A stretch of 5,064 nucleotides of DNA from Pyrinomonadaceae bacterium. GTDB lineage: Bacteria > Acidobacteriota > Blastocatellia > Pyrinomonadales > Pyrinomonadaceae. The stretch spans positions 1 to 5,064 of the forward strand of contig JACCTF010000708.1 in the NCBI GenBank assembly GCA_013812565.1, in the 5' to 3' direction. Position 1 is the stretch's first letter, and each line of letters begins with the position of its first letter. The translations under genes and the position numbers were made by a program. Positions 1 through 5,064 of this stretch are shown here, in pieces. The notes under the pieces were generated by a model. The model saw only the letters and a list, made by a program, of their open reading frames with translations, was not told where the DNA came from and searched no databases.

Positions 1-2
1 GA

Positions 3-425
3 GCTGTGCCGTTATGGCCGACGACGGCACAGGCTCTCCAGGCGTGGTTTGGTGAATTGGGTGATGGGTCAGGAACGGTGGCCTTCCCGAATGCGCGCGG
101 TGCGGCTCTCACACGCGATGGCGTGAACTACCTGCTGCAACAGGCAGTTGAACGAGCTGCCAGGAGCTGTCCGAGCCTGCGGAACAAGCCTGTCTCTCCG
201 CATCTACTGCGCCATACCTGTGCGCTTCATCTGCTGCAGTCTGGCGTCGACATTGCGGTCATCGCTTTATGGCTGGGTCATGAGAACATCCAAACCACGC
301 ATGGCTACATTGAGGCAGACCTCATCCTCAAGGAACAAGCCCTCCAAAAGATGGCTCCCGCGGGCCAGGTTGTGACGAGGTTCAAGGCTGATGACGCGCT
401 GCTGAGATCCCTCAGCTCGCTCTAA
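3..425 (+). CDS. Tyrosine recombinase/integrase, C-terminal catalytic part (5' end outside window)
   Basis: This is the C-terminal end of a phage-integrase/XerC-D type tyrosine recombinase, an enzyme that cuts and rejoins DNA through a 3'-phosphotyrosine intermediate. The frame is open to the left edge and reads R/A-V-P-L-W-P-T-T, which in this family normally follows the beta-hairpin carrying the catalytic Lys. The GTG at 6 is therefore probably internal, and the first catalytic Arg and the Lys lie outside the window. Visible active-site residues are the HxxR box in HLLRHT (His at 201-203, Arg at 210-212), the His of LGH, and the nucleophilic Tyr (306-308) in HGYIEADL. After the Tyr comes a tail of about 38 residues (ILKEQAL...DDALLRSLSSL). 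I recall such a tail from integrases found in tandem recombinase sets, but that subfamily assignment is an inference. The stop codon abuts an inverted repeat at 426. The visible part shows no frameshift. Confidence 0.9.
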   Translation, partial: AVPLWPTTAQALQAWFGELGDGSGTVAFPNARGAALTRDGVNYLLQQAVERAARSCPSLRNKPVSPHLLRHTCALHLLQSGVDIAVIALWLGHENIQTTHGYIEADLILKEQALQKMAPAGQVVTRFKADDALLRSLSSL

Positions 426-492
426 ATAATGCGGAGTAAAATCTCGTGAAACCCGCGCCCCGCGCACGTTCTCCCACCTTACTCCGCATTAT
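426..492. repeat. 14-bp perfect inverted repeat with 39-bp spacer after the recombinase gene
   Basis: The left arm ATAATGCGGAGTAA (426-439) is exactly complementary to the right arm TTACTCCGCATTAT (479-492). The GC-rich spacer contains a small nested inverted repeat, GCGC (455-458) / GCGC (462-465), so the whole segment can fold as a long stem with an inner hairpin. It starts 1 bp after the recombinase stop codon. It could be a recombinase binding site, an element end or a structured 3' UTR. No run of T follows either arm, so it is not a canonical intrinsic terminator. Confidence 0.85.
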
Positions 493-514
493 ATTGTGCT
501 CTGGATTTGGAACA

Positions 515-534
515 TAATGCGGAGCTCCGCATTA
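515..534. repeat. 20-bp perfect palindrome sharing the TAATGCGGAG core
   Basis: TAATGCGGAG (515-524) is followed without a spacer by its exact reverse complement (525-534). The same 10-mer is the core of both arms of the neighbouring inverted repeat (427-436 and 482-491), giving four copies in 108 bp in alternating orientation. The palindrome lies 24 bp past the kinase stop codon, between two convergent genes. A terminator role is possible, but there is no U-tract on either strand. A recombinase recognition site or mobile-element end is more likely given the adjacent recombinase gene. Confidence 0.85.
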
Positions 535-558
535 CTGCTCGTTACTCCCCAACACCCT

Positions 559-3393
559 TCAACGAAAATTCTCCATCAACATAATGTCACTGATGCTCTG
601 GTCAATTTGTGTGTAGAGCAGCGATTGACCGTCGGGAGAAACCGAGAGGCTTCCGCCACGTTGCAGAACCTCTTTTTCTAACGTCGCAAGTTGCGCGACC
701 TTGCCCGTCGCGAAGTTGAAGAATTCAACTATCGGACGGGACGGCGTTTCGGCAGTGATGAAGTAGATGCCTTGATCCCTCACCGCCCAAAAGCGCCAGT
801 AGCCGGCTTTGTGAACATCCAAGACCGGGGACTCTTCACCACCTTCGACCGGAACCCGCCAAATTCCTGGAATGTCGCGGCCCTTCGCGTAGTAGAGAAA
901 CTTACCGTCCATCGACTCAAATCCTTCAAAGCCGCCGCCCTTTGTTACTTGCACGGCCTCACCGCCTTCGATTGGTATCTTGTGAATTTGTAAACTCTCA
1001 CTGCGGTTGGAGCCAAAGTAAATCCAGCGTCCGTCTCTTGACCAACTCGGCACAATGTCTTCAGAGGCTTCGGTTGTTAAGCGGCGCGGCTTTCCACCTT
1101 CGACGCTAATCACGAAGATGTCGCCCGCGTTGCCTTGAAGTCGTGAATCGAAAACAATCTGGCTTCCATCATGTGACCAACGCGGCGTCCCAGTGTTCGG
1201 GCTATTGAGATAAGTCAATTGAACTGTATTTGCGCCTTCACTATCACACAAGTAAAGCTCCATCACTCCAGAGCGGTTTGATTGAAACGCGATTCTTTTA
1301 CCATCCGGCGAATACTGCGGGGCGAAATCAAGCACCGTCGAGGAGATTAATCTAGTCGGAGATGGGCTTTGACCACTTGAGCTTGGCAAAGTGAGACGCC
1401 AGATGTTCGGATCAATGCTCGACTGGGTGTAGGCCATGTAATTGCCTTGACGAGAGATTGTCAGTCCCATGCTGCTGCCGATGTTTTGCCCGACGACGGC
1501 GAGTTGTTGAGGAGCACCGCCCGCAGCGGAAATTCGCCATAGCCCGGAGTTTCCGCCGCGCGTCGATGAAAAAATAATCCCACGTCCGCCAGGGTCCCAA
1601 ACAACGTTGTTGATAAAAGTGTTGTCGAAGCTGATGCGCTTAGGTTCTCCGCCCGACGAAGGCGCAACGTACAGATCATGCACACCAGAACCGCTTAAAC
1701 GGACAAAGGCAAGCGTCCCTCCATCGGGAGAAATCGCGGGAAAGCTGTCACCAATTGTTTGCGCGGGGGGGGAAGTCAGGCGTCGTTTTTCGCCCGTCTC
1801 CCTTGACAGTGAAAAGATGCTGAAAGGTTCTTGCGGCGAACTTTTATCAACGACCGCTAAAGAGCTTCCATTCGGGGACCAATGCAGGTTCTGCCCGCTT
1901 GCTTCAAACCGATCAGTAAATGCCTCGGCTAATTTGCGCTCGATGCCTCCTAACGACGGTACGATGTAGAATCCACCGCCTTCGCTTGATTGCCGGAGAA
2001 ATGCGACGTAGCGGCCATCGGGCGACCACGCCGGGCTTGTGTCGGCGGAAGGGTCAGTGGTTAACCGCAACGGCGCTCCGGCATCAAGCAGTTTGACGTA
2101 GATGTCATCGTTGTCGTCTTTTTCGCCGCTCCACACAAAAGCAATTTGGTTGCCGTCGGGTGAAAAAGCGGGCTGGTACTCGCGTCCTGGAAAACTTGTG
2201 AACAAGGTAAACTTTGGAGCGGAGCCCGTTAGCTTTGTTTGAGATTTACCGCCGCCGCTGTACTTGTATAGTCCGTAGGCTACTCCAACTGCGGCGACAA
2301 CAAGCATTGCCAAAGCTACGGTTATTCTGCGGTGACGGCTTTTGACCTCGCTGGTAGGACGTTTGATATCTAATGTTGAATGTGGCGCGGCAACTTCGGC
2401 CGTGGGTGTCAATCCCTCCTGTGCCACCTCAATCGCTGGCGGCGCATTTCTGCTGCCACTATCGCTGCCAATCGTAGTCCGGTTGGTCAGATTTGGTGGT
2501 ATGGAGCGTTCGAGTTCTGTCTCGAATTCTATCCGCTGCTTTAGCCTTCGCAAGTCGATCAATAAATCTTTAACGCTTTGATAGCGCTCTTCGCGGTCTT
2601 TGGTCAGAGCTTTGAACACGATCCGCTCTAACTCGGTCGGCACTTCACGAGAGAAGCGAGCCAATGGCGGCGGCTCTGTTTTTAATATCGAGGCCACAAC
2701 CTCGCTTGGTGTCGCGCCCTCGAATGGCCCCCGTCCGGCCACCATTTCATAAAGCACTACTCCCAAACTCCAGATGTCTGTGCGGCCATCAAGCTTTAAC
2801 CCTTGCGCTTGTTCGGGCGACATATACTGAGTTGTGCCAATCACTGTGCCTGGGTTCGTGATAGCCATCGGCATGGTCTTCGCGTCTTCAGGATCACTGC
2901 CGGTTGTTTGAGTTTCAGTCAGCTTAGCCAGACCAAAGTCTAATACTTTGACGTAACCATCGCGGCGCAGCATGATGTTGTCCGGTTTGATATCTCGGTG
3001 GACGATCCCGGCGGCGTGCGCTGCTGTTAAGGCAGAAGCGACTTGCACGGCGATGTCGAGCACTTCGCGTAACTCCATCCGCGGGCTGGCGAGATGTTGA
3101 CGCAGCGTTACTCCGTCGATGAACTCAGTGGCAATGTAATGGATCGCGCCCTCCGAGCTGATTTCATGAATCGTCAGAATATTCGGATGATTAAGGGCAG
3201 AGGCTGCGTAAGCTTCCTGCTCGAAGCGGCGCAACTGAGACTCATTCTTGGTGAAATCTGATGGAAGAAGTTTGAGGGCGACATAACGCCGCAGTTGCGT
3301 ATCTTGCGCAAGATAAACTTCGCCCATGCCACCTGCGCCAAGCAATGAGCGAATTTCATAACGGCCAAAACGTGTGCCGGGGGAAACGGGCAT
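559..3393 (-). CDS. Transmembrane Ser/Thr protein kinase with C-terminal PD40/TolB-like beta-propeller
   Basis: This 944-residue protein is a Hanks-type (eukaryotic-like) kinase expected to phosphorylate Ser/Thr of cytoplasmic targets; its substrate is unknown. Kinase domain (about 11-285): Gly loop GAGGMGEV (19-26), VALK with Lys41, helix-C Glu60, catalytic HRDIKPDN (132-139), DFG (152-154), SPE in place of APE (192-194) and Asp206 in DIWSLG. All key residues are present, so it should be active. It is an RD kinase with a Thr-rich activation loop (about 158-187), suggesting autophosphorylation. A Ser/Thr/Pro-rich linker (about 290-350) leads to a basic stretch, KSRHRR, and one membrane span (about 357-376). 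The rest (about 390-944) carries roughly eleven SPDG-like blade motifs, for example at 411, 457, 506, 555, 695, 740, 785 and 919, enough for one large or two propellers, expected in the periplasm. The ATG at 3391-3393 fits the family N-terminus (SPGTRFGRYEI); no strong Shine-Dalgarno precedes it. The gene stands alone. Confidence 0.93.
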   Translation of the reverse strand: MPVSPGTRFGRYEIRSLLGAGGMGEVYLAQDTQLRRYVALKLLPSDFTKNESQLRRFEQEAYAASALNHPNILTIHEISSEGAIHYIATEFIDGVTLRQHLASPRMELREVLDIAVQVASALTAAHAAGIVHRDIKPDNIMLRRDGYVKVLDFGLAKLTETQTTGSDPEDAKTMPMAITNPGTVIGTTQYMSPEQAQGLKLDGRTDIWSLGVVLYEMVAGRGPFEGATPSEVVASILKTEPPPLARFSREVPTELERIVFKALTKDREERYQSVKDLLIDLRRLKQRIEFETELERSIPPNLTNRTTIGSDSGSRNAPPAIEVAQEGLTPTAEVAAPHSTLDIKRPTSEVKSRHRRITVALAMLVVAAVGVAYGLYKYSGGGKSQTKLTGSAPKFTLFTSFPGREYQPAFSPDGNQIAFVWSGEKDDNDDIYVKLLDAGAPLRLTTDPSADTSPAWSPDGRYVAFLRQSSEGGGFYIVPSLGGIERKLAEAFTDRFEASGQNLHWSPNGSSLAVVDKSSPQEPFSIFSLSRETGEKRRLTSPPAQTIGDSFPAISPDGGTLAFVRLSGSGVHDLYVAPSSGGEPKRISFDNTFINNVVWDPGGRGIIFSSTRGGNSGLWRISAAGGAPQQLAVVGQNIGSSMGLTISRQGNYMAYTQSSIDPNIWRLTLPSSSGQSPSPTRLISSTVLDFAPQYSPDGKRIAFQSNRSGVMELYLCDSEGANTVQLTYLNSPNTGTPRWSHDGSQIVFDSRLQGNAGDIFVISVEGGKPRRLTTEASEDIVPSWSRDGRWIYFGSNRSESLQIHKIPIEGGEAVQVTKGGGFEGFESMDGKFLYYAKGRDIPGIWRVPVEGGEESPVLDVHKAGYWRFWAVRDQGIYFITAETPSRPIVEFFNFATGKVAQLATLEKEVLQRGGSLSVSPDGQSLLYTQIDQSISDIMLMENFR
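1765..1772 (-). repeat. C8 homopolymer inside the kinase coding sequence
   Basis: Eight consecutive G on the + strand read as C8 in the gene, covering the last two bases of Ser541 and the codons of Pro542 and Pro543 in the propeller. In the sequence as given the frame is intact. Loss of one C would reach a TAA after about 22 further codons, and gain of one C a TGA after about 5, so slippage would remove roughly the last 400 residues. It may simply be chance, and it is also a typical place for a sequencing error. Confidence 0.6.
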
Positions 3394-3722
3394 GACTGTT
3401 AGGAACCTATGCTAGTCGGGGGGCAGATAGCATTCTTCAAGATTTTGATTGATTCATTGTAACTCGCGTTTATCTAAGCGCGCTAGAGTGATATAAAGCT
3501 GTAGCTCAACAATTATGGGACGGCAGGGACTAAAAGCAAGGGCGATGTGGCAAAACGCTGAGCTACCTAAGTAGCGTTGAACTAAACCGCTACCGAGTAG
3601 CGGTAGCATCGTCTCGTAACTTGCTGCTTGTTCCGCTTCTTGATGCTTCCTGCTCTCTTTGACCTTCCGCGCACTACTCTTGTGAAAGGCTCCTTTGCTG
3701 AACATCATCCTGGTGTTCCAAA
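3394..3722. other. Intergenic region upstream of the kinase, no supported gene
   Basis: These 329 bp separate the kinase start from the IS left end and should carry the kinase promoter and leader. I found no convincing -35/-10 pair on the minus strand and no strong Shine-Dalgarno; a C6 run (G6 on +, 3418-3423) lies about 25-30 bp upstream of the start. A minus-strand open frame (3454 to about 3705) has no recognisable domain and is not called as a gene. The notable content is the GTAGC/GCTAC cluster at 3501-3607. Confidence 0.6.
3501..3607. promoter_or_regulatory. Cluster of GTAGC/GCTAC words with two hairpins, possible operator or leader structure
   Basis: GTAGC occurs at 3501, 3571, 3597 and 3603, and its complement GCTAC at 3562 and 3589: six copies in 107 bp, where about 0.2 would be expected by chance. 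They pair into GCTAC-CTAA-GTAGC (3562-3575) and the stronger ACCGCTAC-CGA-GTAGCGGT (3586-3604, 8-bp stem, 3-nt loop). In addition, GTAGCTCA (3501-3508) is complementary to TGAGCTAC (3559-3566), giving alternative pairings. The cluster lies 108-214 bp upstream of the kinase start. No U-tract follows the hairpins, so terminators are unlikely. Binding sites for a regulator or an RNA structure are possible; function is inferred only from position and pattern. Confidence 0.35.
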
Positions 3723-3747
3723 CCTGATGTCGGGACACATTTTGTAA
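3723..3747 (+). repeat. Left terminal inverted repeat of the IS
   Basis: It starts CCTGATGTCGGGACAC and pairs with 4904-4928 in 24 of 25 positions; the first 21 bases (3723-3743) match exactly and the only mismatch is at 3744. The open reading frame containing the transposase can be extended back to a GTG at 3749, directly beside this repeat. Confidence 0.92.
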
Positions 3748-3796
3748 AGTGGCGAGTGGCAACGAGTTAGTGACTCGTGAGAGCATTGTTTCTACC

Positions 3797-4909
3797 ATGA
3801 ATCAAAGCTCTATTCCCACTCGCCTCGGCGAGTATATCAATGCCATGTTGCCCGATGCACATGGTCATCAACGAAAAGCGATCATTGATTTTGTCTTCGC
3901 GCTGATCGCCGAACGAACTTGTCAGCAGGCGGCACTCGCCCGCTGCTTCGGCAACTTTGAAGCGGCTGTCAAACGCCTCTCGCGCTTGCTGCATAACGAG
4001 CGATTGGACACCACAGAGTTGGCACGCTCTCACGCCCGCGTGATTGTTTCGCAGTTGCCGCTGGCAGGTGAGGTGAGAGTCGCCCTCGACTGGACCATTG
4101 AAGGCACCCAGCATCTGCTGGTCGCTTCGCTGCTCATTGGACGCCGCGCCATCCCTCTCTACTGGGAGGCCTACGACGAGCGCGCGTTGAAAGATCGACG
4201 CAGTGGTTATGAGCGGGAGTTGCTGCGCACGGTGCTGCGCGAGGTGCTCGGTGAGATGGCGCGGGCGCGGTTGATCATCACGGCGGATCGCGGCTTTGCC
4301 AGTGTTGAGTTGATAGATTTGCTCAATGAATTGAAGGTTTCGTGGGTGCTGCGCGCCAAGAGTAGCACGAAGGTCAAAGTCGGGAGCGAGTGGCGCAGAT
4401 TGCACACCTTGAAGATGCGCGGCAACCAGCGACGGCGCACACTGGGACGACTCAGCTACTGCGCAAGCGCTCCACGTCGGCTCTATGTCACGCAAGCCAG
4501 AGCGCGTGACCGCACGGGGAAGTGGGGCATCTGGCATCTGGTCTCGAACCGCAATTGGTCGGCGGTGCAGACGACTGCGGAGTATGCGCGCCGCTTCGGA
4601 TGTGAAGAAGGATTTCGTGACAGCAAACGCTTGCTTGGGTTCGCCGATGCCCGCATCAGTGACCTTCAGGCGTGGCAGAGGATGTTTACGCTGGTGGCAA
4701 TCGCGATACTGATTTTGACGACAGTGGGCGGCGCGTTGATAAGGAATCGTCAACTGGCAGACCGGCTGCTCAGGCAGGTGCGAGCGCGCCGCAGAGAAAG
4801 ATCTGAACTCAGTTTGGTGCGTACCATAGCTGAACTGCTGGAAAAGCAAATTGACCTCTGGGAGTTGCTCGGTTTTACCCATAAACTCAATCTGGAGGCG
4901 AAGTTATAA
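3797..4909 (+). CDS. IS4-family DDE transposase
   Basis: This cut-and-paste transposase binds the IS ends and catalyses strand transfer through a metal-dependent RNase H-like active site. Counting from the upstream GTG at 3749 (386 residues), the catalytic residues are Asp114 (VALDWT), Asp180 (ITADRGF) and Glu286, the last in Y279-R282-E286-K293, which matches the IS4 YREK spacing exactly. A beta-strand-rich insertion (about 200-270) between the second Asp and the Glu is usual for IS4 enzymes. The Arg-rich segment near 333-351 is basic enough to contact DNA. I prefer the ATG at 3797 (370 residues, MNQSSIPTRL) because the GTG at 3749 abuts the terminal repeat and has no ribosome binding site; a weak GAGAG lies 13 nt before the ATG. 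The TAA stop (4907-4909) sits inside the right terminal repeat. No frameshift is seen. A long open frame on the opposite strand is a shadow. Confidence 0.92.
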   Translation: MNQSSIPTRLGEYINAMLPDAHGHQRKAIIDFVFALIAERTCQQAALARCFGNFEAAVKRLSRLLHNERLDTTELARSHARVIVSQLPLAGEVRVALDWTIEGTQHLLVASLLIGRRAIPLYWEAYDERALKDRRSGYERELLRTVLREVLGEMARARLIITADRGFASVELIDLLNELKVSWVLRAKSSTKVKVGSEWRRLHTLKMRGNQRRRTLGRLSYCASAPRRLYVTQARARDRTGKWGIWHLVSNRNWSAVQTTAEYARRFGCEEGFRDSKRLLGFADARISDLQAWQRMFTLVAIAILILTTVGGALIRNRQLADRLLRQVRARRRERSELSLVRTIAELLEKQIDLWELLGFTHKLNLEAKL

Positions 4910-4928
4910 AATGTGTCCCGACATCAGG
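4904..4928 (-). repeat. Right terminal inverted repeat of the IS
   Basis: This is the reverse complement of 3723-3747 with a single mismatch at 4907. It contains the transposase stop codon, so coding sequence and transposon end overlap by 6 bp. Confidence 0.92.
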
Positions 4929-5064
4929 CTTCAACCCCAGATTAAGAGTGACATTAGTAAAGCCGCAGATAAACGCGGATGTTCGCGGATCTGTTTTCGT
5001 GCATTATCAAAAACCATGCAATTAGCATCAATAGCCAGGATAGACACTTTTCTGAGCCTTCGAC
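4929..5064. other. Right flank of the IS, no supported gene
   Basis: This 136-bp tail is AT-richer than the IS. On the minus strand a frame is open from the window edge to a TGA at 4931-4933 (43 codons, no recognisable motif). Because it runs through the CGCGGAT repeat, it is more likely non-coding than the end of a gene, but a partial gene entering from the right cannot be excluded. Confidence 0.4.
4961..4990. repeat. Three 10-bp tandem units of a CGCGGAT-type intergenic repeat
   Basis: The units are AGCCGCAGAT, AAACGCGGAT and GTTCGCGGAT, sharing CGC(A/G)GAT in strict 10-bp phase. From general knowledge, short intergenic stretches of the form CGCGGAT/CGCAGAT repeated every 10 bp are dispersed through many environmental bacterial genomes. 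Here one lies 33 bp outside the IS right end. Its function is unknown. Confidence 0.6.

Larger units (their letters stand above)
1..534 (+). mobile_element. Probable right end of an integrase-bearing mobile element
   Basis: The recombinase gene fragment is followed within 1 bp by a set of inverted repeats with a shared core (426-439, 479-492, 515-534). A recombinase gene ending directly against palindromic repeats is typical of an element terminus carrying the enzyme's binding or exchange sites. Recombinase-in-trio (RIT) elements are one possible class, but only one recombinase gene is partly visible, so the class is not established. The right limit of 534 is the end of the last repeat and is only a guess; the left end is outside the window. 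Confidence 0.4.
3723..4928 (+). mobile_element. Complete IS4-family insertion sequence, about 1.2 kb
   Basis: The element is bounded by near-perfect 25-bp terminal inverted repeats and holds one transposase gene with a DDE triad and the Y-(2)-R-(3)-E-(6)-K signature that defines the IS4 family. The length of about 1206 bp fits small IS4 members. The transposase frame is intact and both ends are present, so the copy may still be mobile. I see no exact target-site duplication: the flanks GTTCCAAA (left) and CTTCAACC (right) are only loosely alike. This suggests an older insertion, rearranged flanks, or element ends a base or two different from those given. The IS4 subgroup cannot be assigned by eye. 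Confidence 0.9.

Noticed and set aside
515..534. Intrinsic terminator for the kinase or recombinase
   Set aside because: The palindrome has no loop spacer and no T-run on either strand; sharing its core with the adjacent repeats fits a recombination or element-end role better.
426..534. CRISPR array
   Set aside because: The repeats alternate in orientation and spacing is irregular (45, 23 and 0 bp between 10-mers), and no cas gene is present.
691..993. Plus-strand 100-codon frame and similar short frames within 559-3393
   Set aside because: They are antisense to the propeller-coding part of the kinase gene, whose SPDG blade motifs are continuous in the minus frame.
3394..3480. Sigma-70 promoter for the kinase
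   Set aside because: AT-rich words exist on the minus strand, but none form a -35/-10 pair with 16-18 bp spacing that I could defend.
3454..3798. Minus-strand open frame of 114 codons upstream of the kinase
   Set aside because: Its N-terminal part runs backwards through the IS left end, the remainder has no recognisable motif, and it crosses the GTAGC palindrome cluster. It is more likely a chance frame.
3767..4882. Long (371-codon) minus-strand frame opposite the transposase
   Set aside because: It lies entirely antisense to a transposase with full IS4 signatures, and its translation is rich in Arg, Gln and His without any domain, as expected for a shadow frame.

Overview
The window looks like a piece of a chromosome from an environmental bacterium, most likely an acidobacterium (Blastocatellia or a relative). 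That guess rests on the single large gene in the middle. It encodes a Ser/Thr protein kinase, one membrane span and a long PD40/TolB-like beta-propeller, an architecture that is very abundant in Acidobacteriota. This is an inference from family knowledge; the window has no rRNA or other taxonomic marker.

Layout from left to right. Positions 3-425 (+) hold the 3' end of a tyrosine recombinase gene that enters from outside the window. Its stop codon is followed directly by a 14-bp perfect inverted repeat (426-439 / 479-492) and then a 20-bp perfect palindrome (515-534). All are built from the same core, TAATGCGGAG, present four times in alternating orientation. This is probably the terminal region of an integrase-carried mobile element. 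The kinase gene (559-3393, -) converges on the recombinase gene and ends only 24 bp from the palindrome. Its upstream region (3394-3722) has no convincing gene but contains a dense cluster of GTAGC/GCTAC words, including two hairpins. Next is a complete, apparently intact IS4-family insertion sequence (3723-4928) with 25-bp terminal inverted repeats and one DDE transposase gene (+), transcribed divergently from the kinase. The last 136 bp (4929-5064) contain three 10-bp tandem units of a CGCGGAT-type intergenic repeat and no supported gene.

The genes do not form a pathway. One resident signalling gene is flanked on both sides by mobile DNA: a recombinase element just past its stop codon and an IS about 330 bp upstream of its start. 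I see no defence island, CRISPR array, RNA gene or clearly new multigene system. The items most worth checking are the TAATGCGGAG repeats, the GTAGC cluster upstream of the kinase, and a C8 homopolymer inside the kinase gene.
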